Origin: Dielma fastidiosa
GTDB lineage: Bacteria; Bacillota_I; Bacilli_A; Erysipelotrichales; Erysipelotrichaceae
NCBI RefSeq assembly: GCF_000313565.1
Contig: NZ_HE578923.1
Coordinates: 1-64,000 of the forward strand
DNA: 64,000 nucleotides
Direction of reading: 5' to 3'
Made by a program: the position numbers and the translations under genes. Below are positions 9,680-17,334 of the stretch, one piece after another (positions within the stretch are counted from its first letter, which is position 1; each line of letters starts with the position of its first letter). The notes beneath the pieces were generated by a model. It saw nothing but the letters and a program-made list of their open reading frames with translations. It ran no database searches and was not told where the DNA came from.

Positions 9680-10759
9680 TTAATTATAGAAATTCATCAT
9701 ATTCGTATCACTGAAGGATTTTGATAATTTGGCAGAAATTAAAGTATTATTAATATTATTACGAACTAATTCAAGCGGATAACAATTACTGTCACTGACG
9801 CACACCTGCTTAATAATCTCGGCTAGCTCGTCCGCTGCCATAATACCATCTAGTTTCATATAGTCTAAATTCACTTTGTGTATCCGATATTGACCATCTT
9901 CATAATCATCAAGGAAGCAGCCATAATCTCTATTCTTTTGACTATAAAGATAAACAAACCACCGATCTTGAAACGGCTCGTAAAATACCTGCCCCTGAGG
10001 ATAAAGAAACGTTACATGCACATGCGGCATAACAGATACGGACTCATATTTTGATTTCTGTATAGTACCATTTTGTCCTGTTTCAATTATATGAATATCT
10101 TTTTTAGATAGCTGCATGCATTTCTTAATTTCACTATCACGATGCAGACGCTCCTTTGAAGCATAGTCAATATAATAGACTTGTTTATTACACGCGATTG
10201 TCTGCAGAATGCTCCAATTAATAAGCTCAGCTTTTGTTAACAGTGGGTAGACATAAAAGTATGGTGTCTTGTACTTGTAGATGTAATACATTTTATCATT
10301 TGCCATGATCACCGAGCCAATGCCAATTTCAATAGACTTTTCTTTGCTATTACTTTTCTTGATTCGATCATAATCATCTTTCTCCAATGTATAGTAATAA
10401 TCTTTAATGCAGTCGAACGGAATGATGACTTCGCGGCTTAGATTAACATAAGAGGACTTTCTAAGCCTATATTTCTTATGATCAATTTCAGCCTGCTGAT
10501 AAACACTGCAGCCCAAATGCGGTTTGGATGAACAAGCATAACCCTTTACTTGATCTGCTTCAACAGCACTGATAACATAAGGCCTGATACGATGCCCGGG
10601 TTCCACATTCATAAGTTTCTGTTCGCTTAATGGCATTTTACACCAATAAACATCCCCAGGCCGAATTTCCTGATCAACCGTCTCCTGATCACACCATTCA
10701 ATGATTTGATAACATTTCGTAATTAACCATTTCTGTAAATATTTCAGCCGATGCTTCAA
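9680..10759 (-). CDS. Large PemK/MazF-like protein with long C-terminal extension
   Basis: About 359 residues from TTG 10759, which is preceded by GGTGG 8 nt upstream. The N-terminal part resembles the PemK/MazF RNase fold: IRPGDVYWCKMP, then EPGHRIRPYVIS and a following strand ending GYACSSKPH. Classical MazF toxins are about 110 residues. This protein continues for more than 230 further residues of beta-rich sequence, for example IGIGSVIMANDKMYYIYKYK and PQGQVFYEPFQDRWFVYLY, which I cannot assign. It overlaps the upstream HIRAN gene by about 60 nt, so translation is coupled. No antitoxin-like gene is adjacent. Nuclease activity is not shown; it may be only a fold relative. Neighbours: a HIRAN protein and a divergent WYL regulator. 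Confidence 0.6.
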   Translation of the reverse strand: MKHRLKYLQKWLITKCYQIIEWCDQETVDQEIRPGDVYWCKMPLSEQKLMNVEPGHRIRPYVISAVEADQVKGYACSSKPHLGCSVYQQAEIDHKKYRLRKSSYVNLSREVIIPFDCIKDYYYTLEKDDYDRIKKSNSKEKSIEIGIGSVIMANDKMYYIYKYKTPYFYVYPLLTKAELINWSILQTIACNKQVYYIDYASKERLHRDSEIKKCMQLSKKDIHIIETGQNGTIQKSKYESVSVMPHVHVTFLYPQGQVFYEPFQDRWFVYLYSQKNRDYGCFLDDYEDGQYRIHKVNLDYMKLDGIMAADELAEIIKQVCVSDSNCYPLELVRNNINNTLISAKLSKSFSDTNMMNFYN

Positions 10760-11060
10760 GTTGATCACCACCTTCCTCCAAACCAGCAATAATATATTTA
10801 TCAATCACATAAAGGACTTTAACATACTGCTTTTCTGCTATCAAATCGTAAATTCTGCCAGCACTGTATGTTCCTCGGGCAACGGTATGAATGCTGTTAG
10901 CCACATGTCCTAACACAACTCCGGTATCATTCATGACACAAATTGCTTCATCATCAAACGCATTATCAGTATCTTTCATTAATCTCAGCCGCTGGCCTAC
11001 ACAAAATGCTTCCGGGCCAAAATAATAATTACAGCCTGCTATTGTTAATGCTCTCATCAT
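10698..11060 (-). CDS. HIRAN domain protein
   Basis: About 120 residues. Nearly the whole first half is a HIRAN domain: IAGCNYYFGPEAF, GQRLRLMKDTDNAFDDEAI, then GVVLGHVANS. HIRAN domains in HLTF/Rad5-type proteins bind DNA ends, and stand-alone bacterial forms often sit near phage or defence genes. ATG 11060 is preceded by AGAGG at 5 nt spacing. The 3' end overlaps the PemK-like gene, so the two form one operon read away from the WYL regulator. No catalytic motif is present; a DNA-end or damage-sensing role is an inference from the family. Confidence 0.75.
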   Translation of the reverse strand: MMRALTIAGCNYYFGPEAFCVGQRLRLMKDTDNAFDDEAICVMNDTGVVLGHVANSIHTVARGTYSAGRIYDLIAEKQYVKVLYVIDKYIIAGLEEGGDQLEASAEIFTEMVNYEMLSNH

Positions 11061-11153
11061 TATCACCTCTTGTTATCCATATTATAAAACAATTGCTGTA
11101 CCATATTTCGCCCAGCCATCATTTGTGTTAAGATAAAAGAGGGGATATAAAAT

Positions 11154-12140
11154 ATGAATGAAAGCCGCGTATTTGCCTTAAAAATTCTAGCCATATTACA
11201 AAAATATTCTGATGAAGATCATGTATTAAGCAATCAGCAAATTCAAGATCTGCTGTTGGCTAATTATGATATCAAAATGGATCGTAAAACCTTGAATACT
11301 TATTTAAATATTATTAATGATGAAGGCATTGCAGACATCAGCATGTATCAGGATAATCGCAAGGGCTATTATTTAATCAGCCGATTATTTGAGAAAAGTG
11401 AGGTTCAGCTGCTTTGCCAAAGTATTTATTCATCGCACTTTTTATCGGCCTCTTTAAGTGATAAATTAATCAGCAAGCTATTATCAACGCAAAGCAAATA
11501 TGTTGAGAAAACCTTTAATGAGACAATGGCACAGAAAAATAAGGCTTGGAAATCAGAGAATAAACAATTTTTTCATACCATTGATATTTTGCTTGAAGCG
11601 ATAGAGAAAAAATGTACCGTAACTTTTAATTATGCTCATTATGATATCCATAAACAGCTGATATTTAATAAAGAGCAGCGATATAAAATTCATCCTTATT
11701 ATCTCGTTCAAAGCAATAATAATCTTTATTTATTATGCCGGACTAAAAACTATCAGGATATTAATGCTTATCGAATCGATAAAATATTGAATATCGAACT
11801 CACTGACGAGAAAGCTCGGCCACTGGAATATGGCTTTGACTTGCATAAGCATGTCAAACAGCGGATGTATATGTATGCGGATAAACCGGTAATGATAACA
11901 TTGCGTTTTCATTCAATGATTCTTGATGATATTATCGATATGTTTGGCAAGGAAATCATTATTCAGCCGGATCGAGAACAGAAAGATTTATTGATTACCA
12001 GAGTATGTTCATCAAAAAAGGGCATGTTGTATTTTGCCTTACAGTATCTGAATAACTGTGAAATTTTAGAACCACAGGAATTGCGTGATGAATTAATTGA
12101 ATGTCTTCATCAAGGCATTGATAAATACCAAAAGCAATAA
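11154..12140 (+). CDS. WYL-domain transcriptional regulator
   Basis: A 328-residue regulator. An N-terminal helix-turn-helix lies within residues 1-70 (MDRKTLNTYLNIINDEGI is the recognition region). A WYL domain follows at about 142-222, with YKIHPYYLVQSNNNLYLLCRT and the NAYRIDKI end motif, and a WYL C-terminal extension runs to residue 328. WYL proteins sense nucleic-acid-type ligands and often repress defence or DNA-damage genes. It is divergent from the HIRAN/PemK-like operon, 93 bp away, and is its likely regulator. Start at ATG 11154 after AGAGGGG. Confidence 0.85.
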   Translation: MNESRVFALKILAILQKYSDEDHVLSNQQIQDLLLANYDIKMDRKTLNTYLNIINDEGIADISMYQDNRKGYYLISRLFEKSEVQLLCQSIYSSHFLSASLSDKLISKLLSTQSKYVEKTFNETMAQKNKAWKSENKQFFHTIDILLEAIEKKCTVTFNYAHYDIHKQLIFNKEQRYKIHPYYLVQSNNNLYLLCRTKNYQDINAYRIDKILNIELTDEKARPLEYGFDLHKHVKQRMYMYADKPVMITLRFHSMILDDIIDMFGKEIIIQPDREQKDLLITRVCSSKKGMLYFALQYLNNCEILEPQELRDELIECLHQGIDKYQKQ

Positions 12141-12276
12141 TCTCTAATTCTATTAAATGCATTCATCCGATCAACACCGCAAAGTTTGTAAGCTTGCATG
12201 TAACTTTAAGATATACTATAATATGAATAGGCAGCGGCTTTGAAAGCCTTGTTAATCAAGAAGGGAGTTGCTTTAA

Positions 12277-12944
12277 ATGAAAAAAATAACCGATTGATCA
12301 GTGTTTTATTATCTGCGATCCTTCTTCTAGCTGGCTGCAGCAACATTGAAAAAGGACGTGACGCTATTATCGGCGCGGATGTTAATAAAGTAGGTATTAT
12401 TCATGTTACTAACGATGAGATGGTTCAATGGACAGTAAGCGGAGATGAAATTGACGCACTGAGAGAGTGGGCTTCAGGTTTAAAATTCTTACCGCATGAA
12501 TTTGAAAAGGGTAAGACGCCTTATGATACGAATACCGATGTTGAATCTTATGAATTCTATCTTACAAAAGGTGATTACCGCAATATCTCATATGCCATTA
12601 TCGATGAAAAAACCAGCTATATTTTCTATGCAGATAAATGGTATACAGTCACAAATCCATCAATACCGCCATTACAAGAGCCTGCGGAATTAACCCTTGA
12701 TAAGGTTATAGAGCTGGCAGGTAAAGGAGAAGAACTGACTTGGAGTGATTTTGAACAATATAAGAGCAAAGAAATAGGTTCAGGTTTATATATTCTGCTC
12801 TATAATATTGATGAAAACTACTATTTACTGGTAGGTGGAACCCCTGATAAAAAGCCGATGTATATCCGTTTGGTATCGGCACAGGATGAAACGAAGTACA
12901 TTGACATCAGAACTGAATCAATCAGTGATTTTATAAATAAATAA
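12277..12944 (+). CDS. Putative lipoprotein with apparent frameshift in the signal peptide
   Basis: A protein of about 220 residues with no recognised family. The best start is ATG 12277, 9 nt after AAGGGAG. In that frame ATG is followed by A7 and soon by a stop (MKKITD). One extra A would give MKKNNRLISVLL followed by LLAGC, a perfect lipoprotein signal joined to the long reading frame. The in-frame alternative is a TTG at 12240 with no proper Shine-Dalgarno and an odd N-terminus. So the gene is frameshifted, depends on slippage at the A7 tract, or contains a sequencing error. The mature part is acidic and soluble-looking, with no repeats or catalytic motif. Confidence 0.6.
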
Positions 12945-12953
12945 GATGCTATT

Positions 12954-12981
12954 GCTGTCTCATTACGGGACAGCTTTTTAT
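12954..12981 (+). terminator. Rho-independent terminator
   Basis: Stem gctgtc (12954-12959) / gacagc (12969-12974) is followed by T5. It ends the putative lipoprotein gene. Confidence 0.7.
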
Positions 12982-12989
12982 TTGCTAAA

Positions 12990-13011
12990 AGAAAAACGGC
13001 TTATCGCCGTT
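12990..13011 (-). terminator. Rho-independent terminator
   Basis: Arms aacggc (12995-13000) and gccgtt (13006-13011), with T5 on the minus strand after the stem. It ends the kinase-regulator-reductase operon. Confidence 0.7.
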
Positions 13012-13034
13012 ATAAGTTCGGTATATCTGAAATA

Positions 13035-14786
13035 TTATTTCTTTAAATGCTCATTATATGCCGTGGCAGCTGCAATCCTTCCGAAACAGACTGTATCCGG
13101 TATCGATAATGAGCCAAGCCGATTGGCACCATGAATGCCGCCGGTTACTTCACCCGCTGCGTACAGGTTAGGAATTATGTTGCCATTAGTATCAATTACA
13201 TGAGCATTCTCATCAATCTGCACACCGCCCATGGTATGATGAACCGAGACAATGCATGCAAACATCAAATACGGTCCGTCACCAATCGGTATCAAGTCGG
13301 TGCGGTTAAAGTCTGTATCAACACCCTGTGCAGCCATTTCATTATAGTGCTCAATCGTAGCTGCCAAGGTTTCATACGGGATATCGAAGAATTCAGCGCA
13401 TTCCTTTAAACTGCCCTTAATCAAAACTCCCTGATCAAGACAGCGGGCAATTTCAGAAGCGTAATCTTCTTCCAGATTCATTGACTTAGCCACTTGATCA
13501 TCAATGATTTCATAAATCATAGCGTCTTTTTGTTCAATGGCTGCCCGAGAGATGATTTCACGGGTTTCCTTCTCATCAACAAAACGCTCACCATCTTTAT
13601 TTACCAGCAAGGCATTGCCAATTAAACGCGCATAATCAACGAAGTAATAATTGCCGGTGGCTGGATTATTGATCGGATACAGCTGAATCGCATCCATATC
13701 AATCAGATTAGCACCCGCCGCCTGTGCCATAAGAATGCCATCACCGACGATTGCCGGTGAATTTGTCGTAGGAATCGAGGCATCTAAGGTTGGCCATTGG
13801 GTATTGTACTGCTGACGCATTTCCACGTTGGCAGAGAAACCGCCGGTTGCCAGTATAATGCCGCTGTCACCATAGAAATGCAGACTGTTGCCGTCACTGA
13901 CAGCTTTTATGCCAATCGCTTGGCCATTCTCCATAATGATCTCAACCGCTTTGGTATTGTAGATTACTTCAACACCTAATTCCTCGGCTTTTTGTGCCAA
14001 AGTATTTACATAAGCAGGGCCATCACCAACCGGCCACAAGGTTCTGGCAACCCGATGACCGCCGTACCATGATTGCTCATCCTTGTATTGCACACCAATT
14101 TCATCACGCAACCAATAAGCATTTTCTAATACATGATCAGCCAGTGTACGCACCAATGTTTCATTGCTTCGGCCCTGACCGGATATTAAAATATCCTCAA
14201 TAAATGCTTCCTTGCTGTCAATGATTCCTTCACTTTCCTGAACCCAGTTGTTGTAACAGGCATATTCGCCGCCGGACATGCGGGTATTGCCGCCATTGAA
14301 AGCCATCTTTTCAATAATCGTTACTTTCTCAAATCCCAGCTGCTTCGCTTGAATTGCCGCCACAAAGCCGGCCCCGCCGCTGCCGACGATTACCAAATCA
14401 GAATGCTGTTCAATGATTTTCTGCTGCTGCTCCTGCATGTTGGCATTCATCAGATCCTCCTGCGTGATACCAGCCTGCGTCAGCGCGTCCTTGACAGCAT
14501 CTATGAACCCTTGACTAGTCAGTGTAGCACCGGTGATCGTATCGACATCAATGCTGTTTTTAGATATAATCTCATCCGCCAGCTGAATCATTTTGCCGGA
14601 GAAACCCGGCACTTCACTATGCTTCACCAATTCAATATGCTCGATTTTATCATCCTTAATAACCACGTCAACAATAATCTTACCTTGTTTGCCAAACCCT
14701 TCACCCTGAAAGGTATCCGTATTATTGATACTTTGCGGCGCGCAAGCACTAAGCATCAGCAGCAGTGCCAAGAGAATTTTCTTCAT
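13035..14786 (-). CDS. Secreted flavin reductase lipoprotein (FMN_bind + FAD_binding_2)
   Basis: 583 residues. Lipobox LSAC (Cys15); FMN_bind domain about 25-115 with DTITGATLTS (Thr90 the expected flavinylation site); FAD domain from LVIVGSGGAGFVAA (about 130) to the end. Fumarate-reductase-like residues are kept: KETRE (proton-donor Arg region), SVHHTMGG (His) and HGANRLGS (C-terminal Arg). This is the order seen in soluble fumarate/urocanate-type reductases, but the substrate is not proven. The ATG overlaps the response-regulator stop (ATGA), so it is the third gene of a kinase-regulator-reductase operon. Its closest relative in the window is the divergent gene at 17335. Confidence 0.9.
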   Translation of the reverse strand: MKKILLALLLMLSACAPQSINNTDTFQGEGFGKQGKIIVDVVIKDDKIEHIELVKHSEVPGFSGKMIQLADEIISKNSIDVDTITGATLTSQGFIDAVKDALTQAGITQEDLMNANMQEQQQKIIEQHSDLVIVGSGGAGFVAAIQAKQLGFEKVTIIEKMAFNGGNTRMSGGEYACYNNWVQESEGIIDSKEAFIEDILISGQGRSNETLVRTLADHVLENAYWLRDEIGVQYKDEQSWYGGHRVARTLWPVGDGPAYVNTLAQKAEELGVEVIYNTKAVEIIMENGQAIGIKAVSDGNSLHFYGDSGIILATGGFSANVEMRQQYNTQWPTLDASIPTTNSPAIVGDGILMAQAAGANLIDMDAIQLYPINNPATGNYYFVDYARLIGNALLVNKDGERFVDEKETREIISRAAIEQKDAMIYEIIDDQVAKSMNLEEDYASEIARCLDQGVLIKGSLKECAEFFDIPYETLAATIEHYNEMAAQGVDTDFNRTDLIPIGDGPYLMFACIVSVHHTMGGVQIDENAHVIDTNGNIIPNLYAAGEVTGGIHGANRLGSLSIPDTVCFGRIAAATAYNEHLKK

Positions 14787-15517
14787 AGATTTTCCTCCCT
14801 TGTGCTGTTGGGTGTACGGCCGCGTATTTTTTTATACACTCTTGAGAAATAAAGCGGATCAGTAAAACCGCACATCAGCGCAATCTGTTTAATCGCTGCG
14901 TTCTTTTGATTTTTCAAATAGGCATCAGCAAGATCAATCCGCTGATTTGTAATATACTCATTCAGCGACTGATTTGTTGCCTGCTTAATCAATTTACTGA
15001 TGCTTGAACGTGACAGACCAAAACTATTCTGTAAGCTGTCATAATCAAGGGTCGGATCATCTAAATGATTTTGAATATAGGCTAGAAGATCCGCGGAATC
15101 ATTAGGCTGATATTGTTTCAGCAAATTGTGCTCCAAGAGACGTTTCTGATAATTATCAATTGCCTGCGCGCAGACTTCAGCTAATTCATCATCATCGACA
15201 GGCTTTAAAAGATAGAAATCAACCTTTTGTCTGATCGCCTCTTTCGCAAATTGAAAATCATCATAACCGGATATGATAATGATTGAACACATATGCTGAA
15301 GCTCACGGATTTTTTTAATGACTTCAAGACCATTCATGCCAGGCATATTAATATCCATAAACAGCAATTCCGGATGATACTTCTGCACAGCTTCTAAAGC
15401 AACTTCACCATTATCCACAAGGGCAATTACCTGAATATCCAGATTTAAAGATTCGACCTGCCGTTTTAATCCATAACGGATATTTTCTTCATCATCAACG
15501 ATCATCGTTCTTATCAT
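14783..15517 (-). CDS. Response regulator, YesN type (receiver + AraC HTH)
   Basis: 244 residues. The receiver domain carries the acidic pair DD at 8-9, phospho-acceptor Asp55 (LLFMDINMPG) and the conserved Lys in LLKPVDD. A C-terminal AraC-type HTH follows (SLNEYITNQRIDLADAYL, then IKQIALMCGFTDPLYFSRVYKK). ATG 15517 is 7 nt after AAGGAG; the TTG at 15523 is too close to it. The gene begins inside the 3' end of the kinase gene and ends overlapping the reductase start. It probably activates that reductase and the divergent one at 17335. Confidence 0.92.
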   Translation of the reverse strand: MIRTMIVDDEENIRYGLKRQVESLNLDIQVIALVDNGEVALEAVQKYHPELLFMDINMPGMNGLEVIKKIRELQHMCSIIIISGYDDFQFAKEAIRQKVDFYLLKPVDDDELAEVCAQAIDNYQKRLLEHNLLKQYQPNDSADLLAYIQNHLDDPTLDYDSLQNSFGLSRSSISKLIKQATNQSLNEYITNQRIDLADAYLKNQKNAAIKQIALMCGFTDPLYFSRVYKKIRGRTPNSTREENL

Positions 15518-17216
15518 AGTCAAACTCCTTTATCAATAAAGTAATCTTGCATCCTTCACCCTTAATGCTGTCAATCAAAATATCATTTTCCTGATTCATC
15601 ATTTTTAACCGGGTATAAACATTATGCAGCCCAAAATGCTTTGAGGTATCCGAGGAATGCAGATAATCAAGCAGCTCCTTCACTTCCTGCTCATCCATGC
15701 CGCAGCCATTATCTTCAACACTCAGCATTAAACATTCATTTTCAATCATGGCTCTGACGATAATTTTACCCATATGCGTATTTGGCTGAGTACAAGCATG
15801 GATACTGTTTTCAACCAATGGCTGAAGCAATATTTTCACAACCTGAATTGTTTCGAGTTCCTTTGGACAATAAATCTCATAATCCAGATTCTTAAAGCGG
15901 ATCTTCTGCATATCAAGATAAGCCTTCGTATGCTTAAACTCCTGTTTCAGAGAAATAACCTGCTGACCGCTTGCCAAGAAGGTACGGAAATAAGTTGAAA
16001 GAGCGGTAATTGTTTTAGCGACATCCTCAGCGCCATGCTGTTTGGCAAGCCATTTCAGATTATCCAAGGTATTGTAGAGGAAATGCGGTTTAATCTGTGC
16101 CTGCATGATTTCCATTTCCGCTCTTTGTTTCTGATTGCGCTCTTCAACAATCTGATCAATCAGCTCACTCATTTTAGAAATCATTTTATTAAAGCTCATC
16201 GATAAGTCATGAATTTCATCACGGGCATTGCCTTCATCAACATAACTTTCCAGCTTTCCGTTTTCCACAAGCTTCATAGCATTCTGAAGATTCTTGATGG
16301 GTGTCAGCACCGACGTTACCAGCATTTTCCCAAGGATAAAAATAACCGCTAAAAGGAAGAGCAGTAAAATCCACAGACCGGTCATCAGCTGATTACTTGA
16401 CTGCATCAATTCTTCATTAGATACAACTGTGGCAAAGATCCATTCCGGATAATTTTCAATTGGTGAGACAAATAACGTTGCTGCTTTGCCATTAATATCG
16501 GTGACAGGAAATTGATTACTGCTTGTTATCGCCATGATATCGATGGCATGCAGAGTTTCTTCATCAATCGTATGTGAATAGAAATATTGCGCGTTGGTAG
16601 TTATTAAATCATAATCACGGCTCATGATAAAGCTTTTGCCATTATAAACCTGCATCGTATTAACAATTTCATTTAAGCGTACAGAAGGAATTGCGGCAAC
16701 AATCAGCGCCTCTTTTTGATTCGTAATGGATTTAATCGGATAATAGAAAAGCAGTACCTCACGATTGTTGTCATTCAGCTTAGGCTTAGAGATGATGAAT
16801 TCAGAATCATCCCGATAAGCTTTTTGATAGTCCTGATTATCCATCAGATTTTCAATCGCATCACTGTTAATCCAACAGAACCCATTCTTTCCAATATAAG
16901 AAAAGGTTTCCATCACTTCACCATTATTGGTATAAGAATTAGTAAAGCGTTCGATCTGCGGTTCAATGCCGCGTACATCCATTGAAGAAAAGGCAGGAAT
17001 AGTAGATATTGTGCGATATTCAGCAGAGATTCGCTTGATCCACATGCTGACCTCCTGTGCCTTACTGTCAACGATCTGGGAAACCGTAAATGTATTGTTG
17101 GCAATATCTTTGGGCCGGTAAACTGCTTCGATGTAGAAAAACAGTGAACTGAATACAATCAGGACACTGATTAAAAAATAAAGCTGTATTTTAGTTTTGA
17201 TGCCAAGGTTTTTCAT
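15495..17216 (-). CDS. Sensor histidine kinase, LytS/YesM type
   Basis: 573 residues. Transmembrane helix about 9-31; extracellular sensor (Cache-like) about 35-275; second helix about 278-300; HAMP about 300-355; His_kinase domain with phospho-acceptor His378 in QIKPHFLYN; then a HATPase with LVENSIHAC and DNGCGMDE. The extracellular domain would sense a small molecule outside the cell, plausibly the acceptor used by the linked reductases. The response-regulator gene overlaps its end. No signal suggests truncation. Confidence 0.92.
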   Translation of the reverse strand: MKNLGIKTKIQLYFLISVLIVFSSLFFYIEAVYRPKDIANNTFTVSQIVDSKAQEVSMWIKRISAEYRTISTIPAFSSMDVRGIEPQIERFTNSYTNNGEVMETFSYIGKNGFCWINSDAIENLMDNQDYQKAYRDDSEFIISKPKLNDNNREVLLFYYPIKSITNQKEALIVAAIPSVRLNEIVNTMQVYNGKSFIMSRDYDLITTNAQYFYSHTIDEETLHAIDIMAITSSNQFPVTDINGKAATLFVSPIENYPEWIFATVVSNEELMQSSNQLMTGLWILLLFLLAVIFILGKMLVTSVLTPIKNLQNAMKLVENGKLESYVDEGNARDEIHDLSMSFNKMISKMSELIDQIVEERNQKQRAEMEIMQAQIKPHFLYNTLDNLKWLAKQHGAEDVAKTITALSTYFRTFLASGQQVISLKQEFKHTKAYLDMQKIRFKNLDYEIYCPKELETIQVVKILLQPLVENSIHACTQPNTHMGKIIVRAMIENECLMLSVEDNGCGMDEQEVKELLDYLHSSDTSKHFGLHNVYTRLKMMNQENDILIDSIKGEGCKITLLIKEFDYDKNDDR

Positions 17217-17250
17217 AACTCTATTTTATCATCATTTTAAGCATTATGTT

Positions 17251-17310
17251 CAATAATCCATTGAGTTGAGCCATTTATCCATATTCAATTGTGACGGATT
17301 TCACTATAAT
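17251..17310 (+). promoter_or_regulatory. Activator-type promoter of the second paralogous reductase
   Basis: A perfect TATAAT (17305-17310) lacks a recognisable -35. Two TTCAAT copies occur upstream, roughly three helical turns apart (near 17251 and 17284). This arrangement fits activation by the neighbouring YesN-type regulator. Inferred. Confidence 0.4.
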
Positions 17311-17334
17311 TGGGTTATCAGGAGGTAGGAGTAA

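Noticed and set aside
9680-11066. Classical type II toxin-antitoxin pair
   Set aside because: The PemK-like protein is far longer than MazF toxins, and the partner is a HIRAN protein, not an antitoxin-type DNA binder.
12240-12276. TTG start giving a longer putative lipoprotein
   Set aside because: No ribosome site at proper spacing, and the N-terminus hides a clear but out-of-frame signal peptide.
12946-13134. Short plus-strand frame after the putative lipoprotein
   Set aside because: It spans two terminators and the end of the opposite-strand reductase gene.
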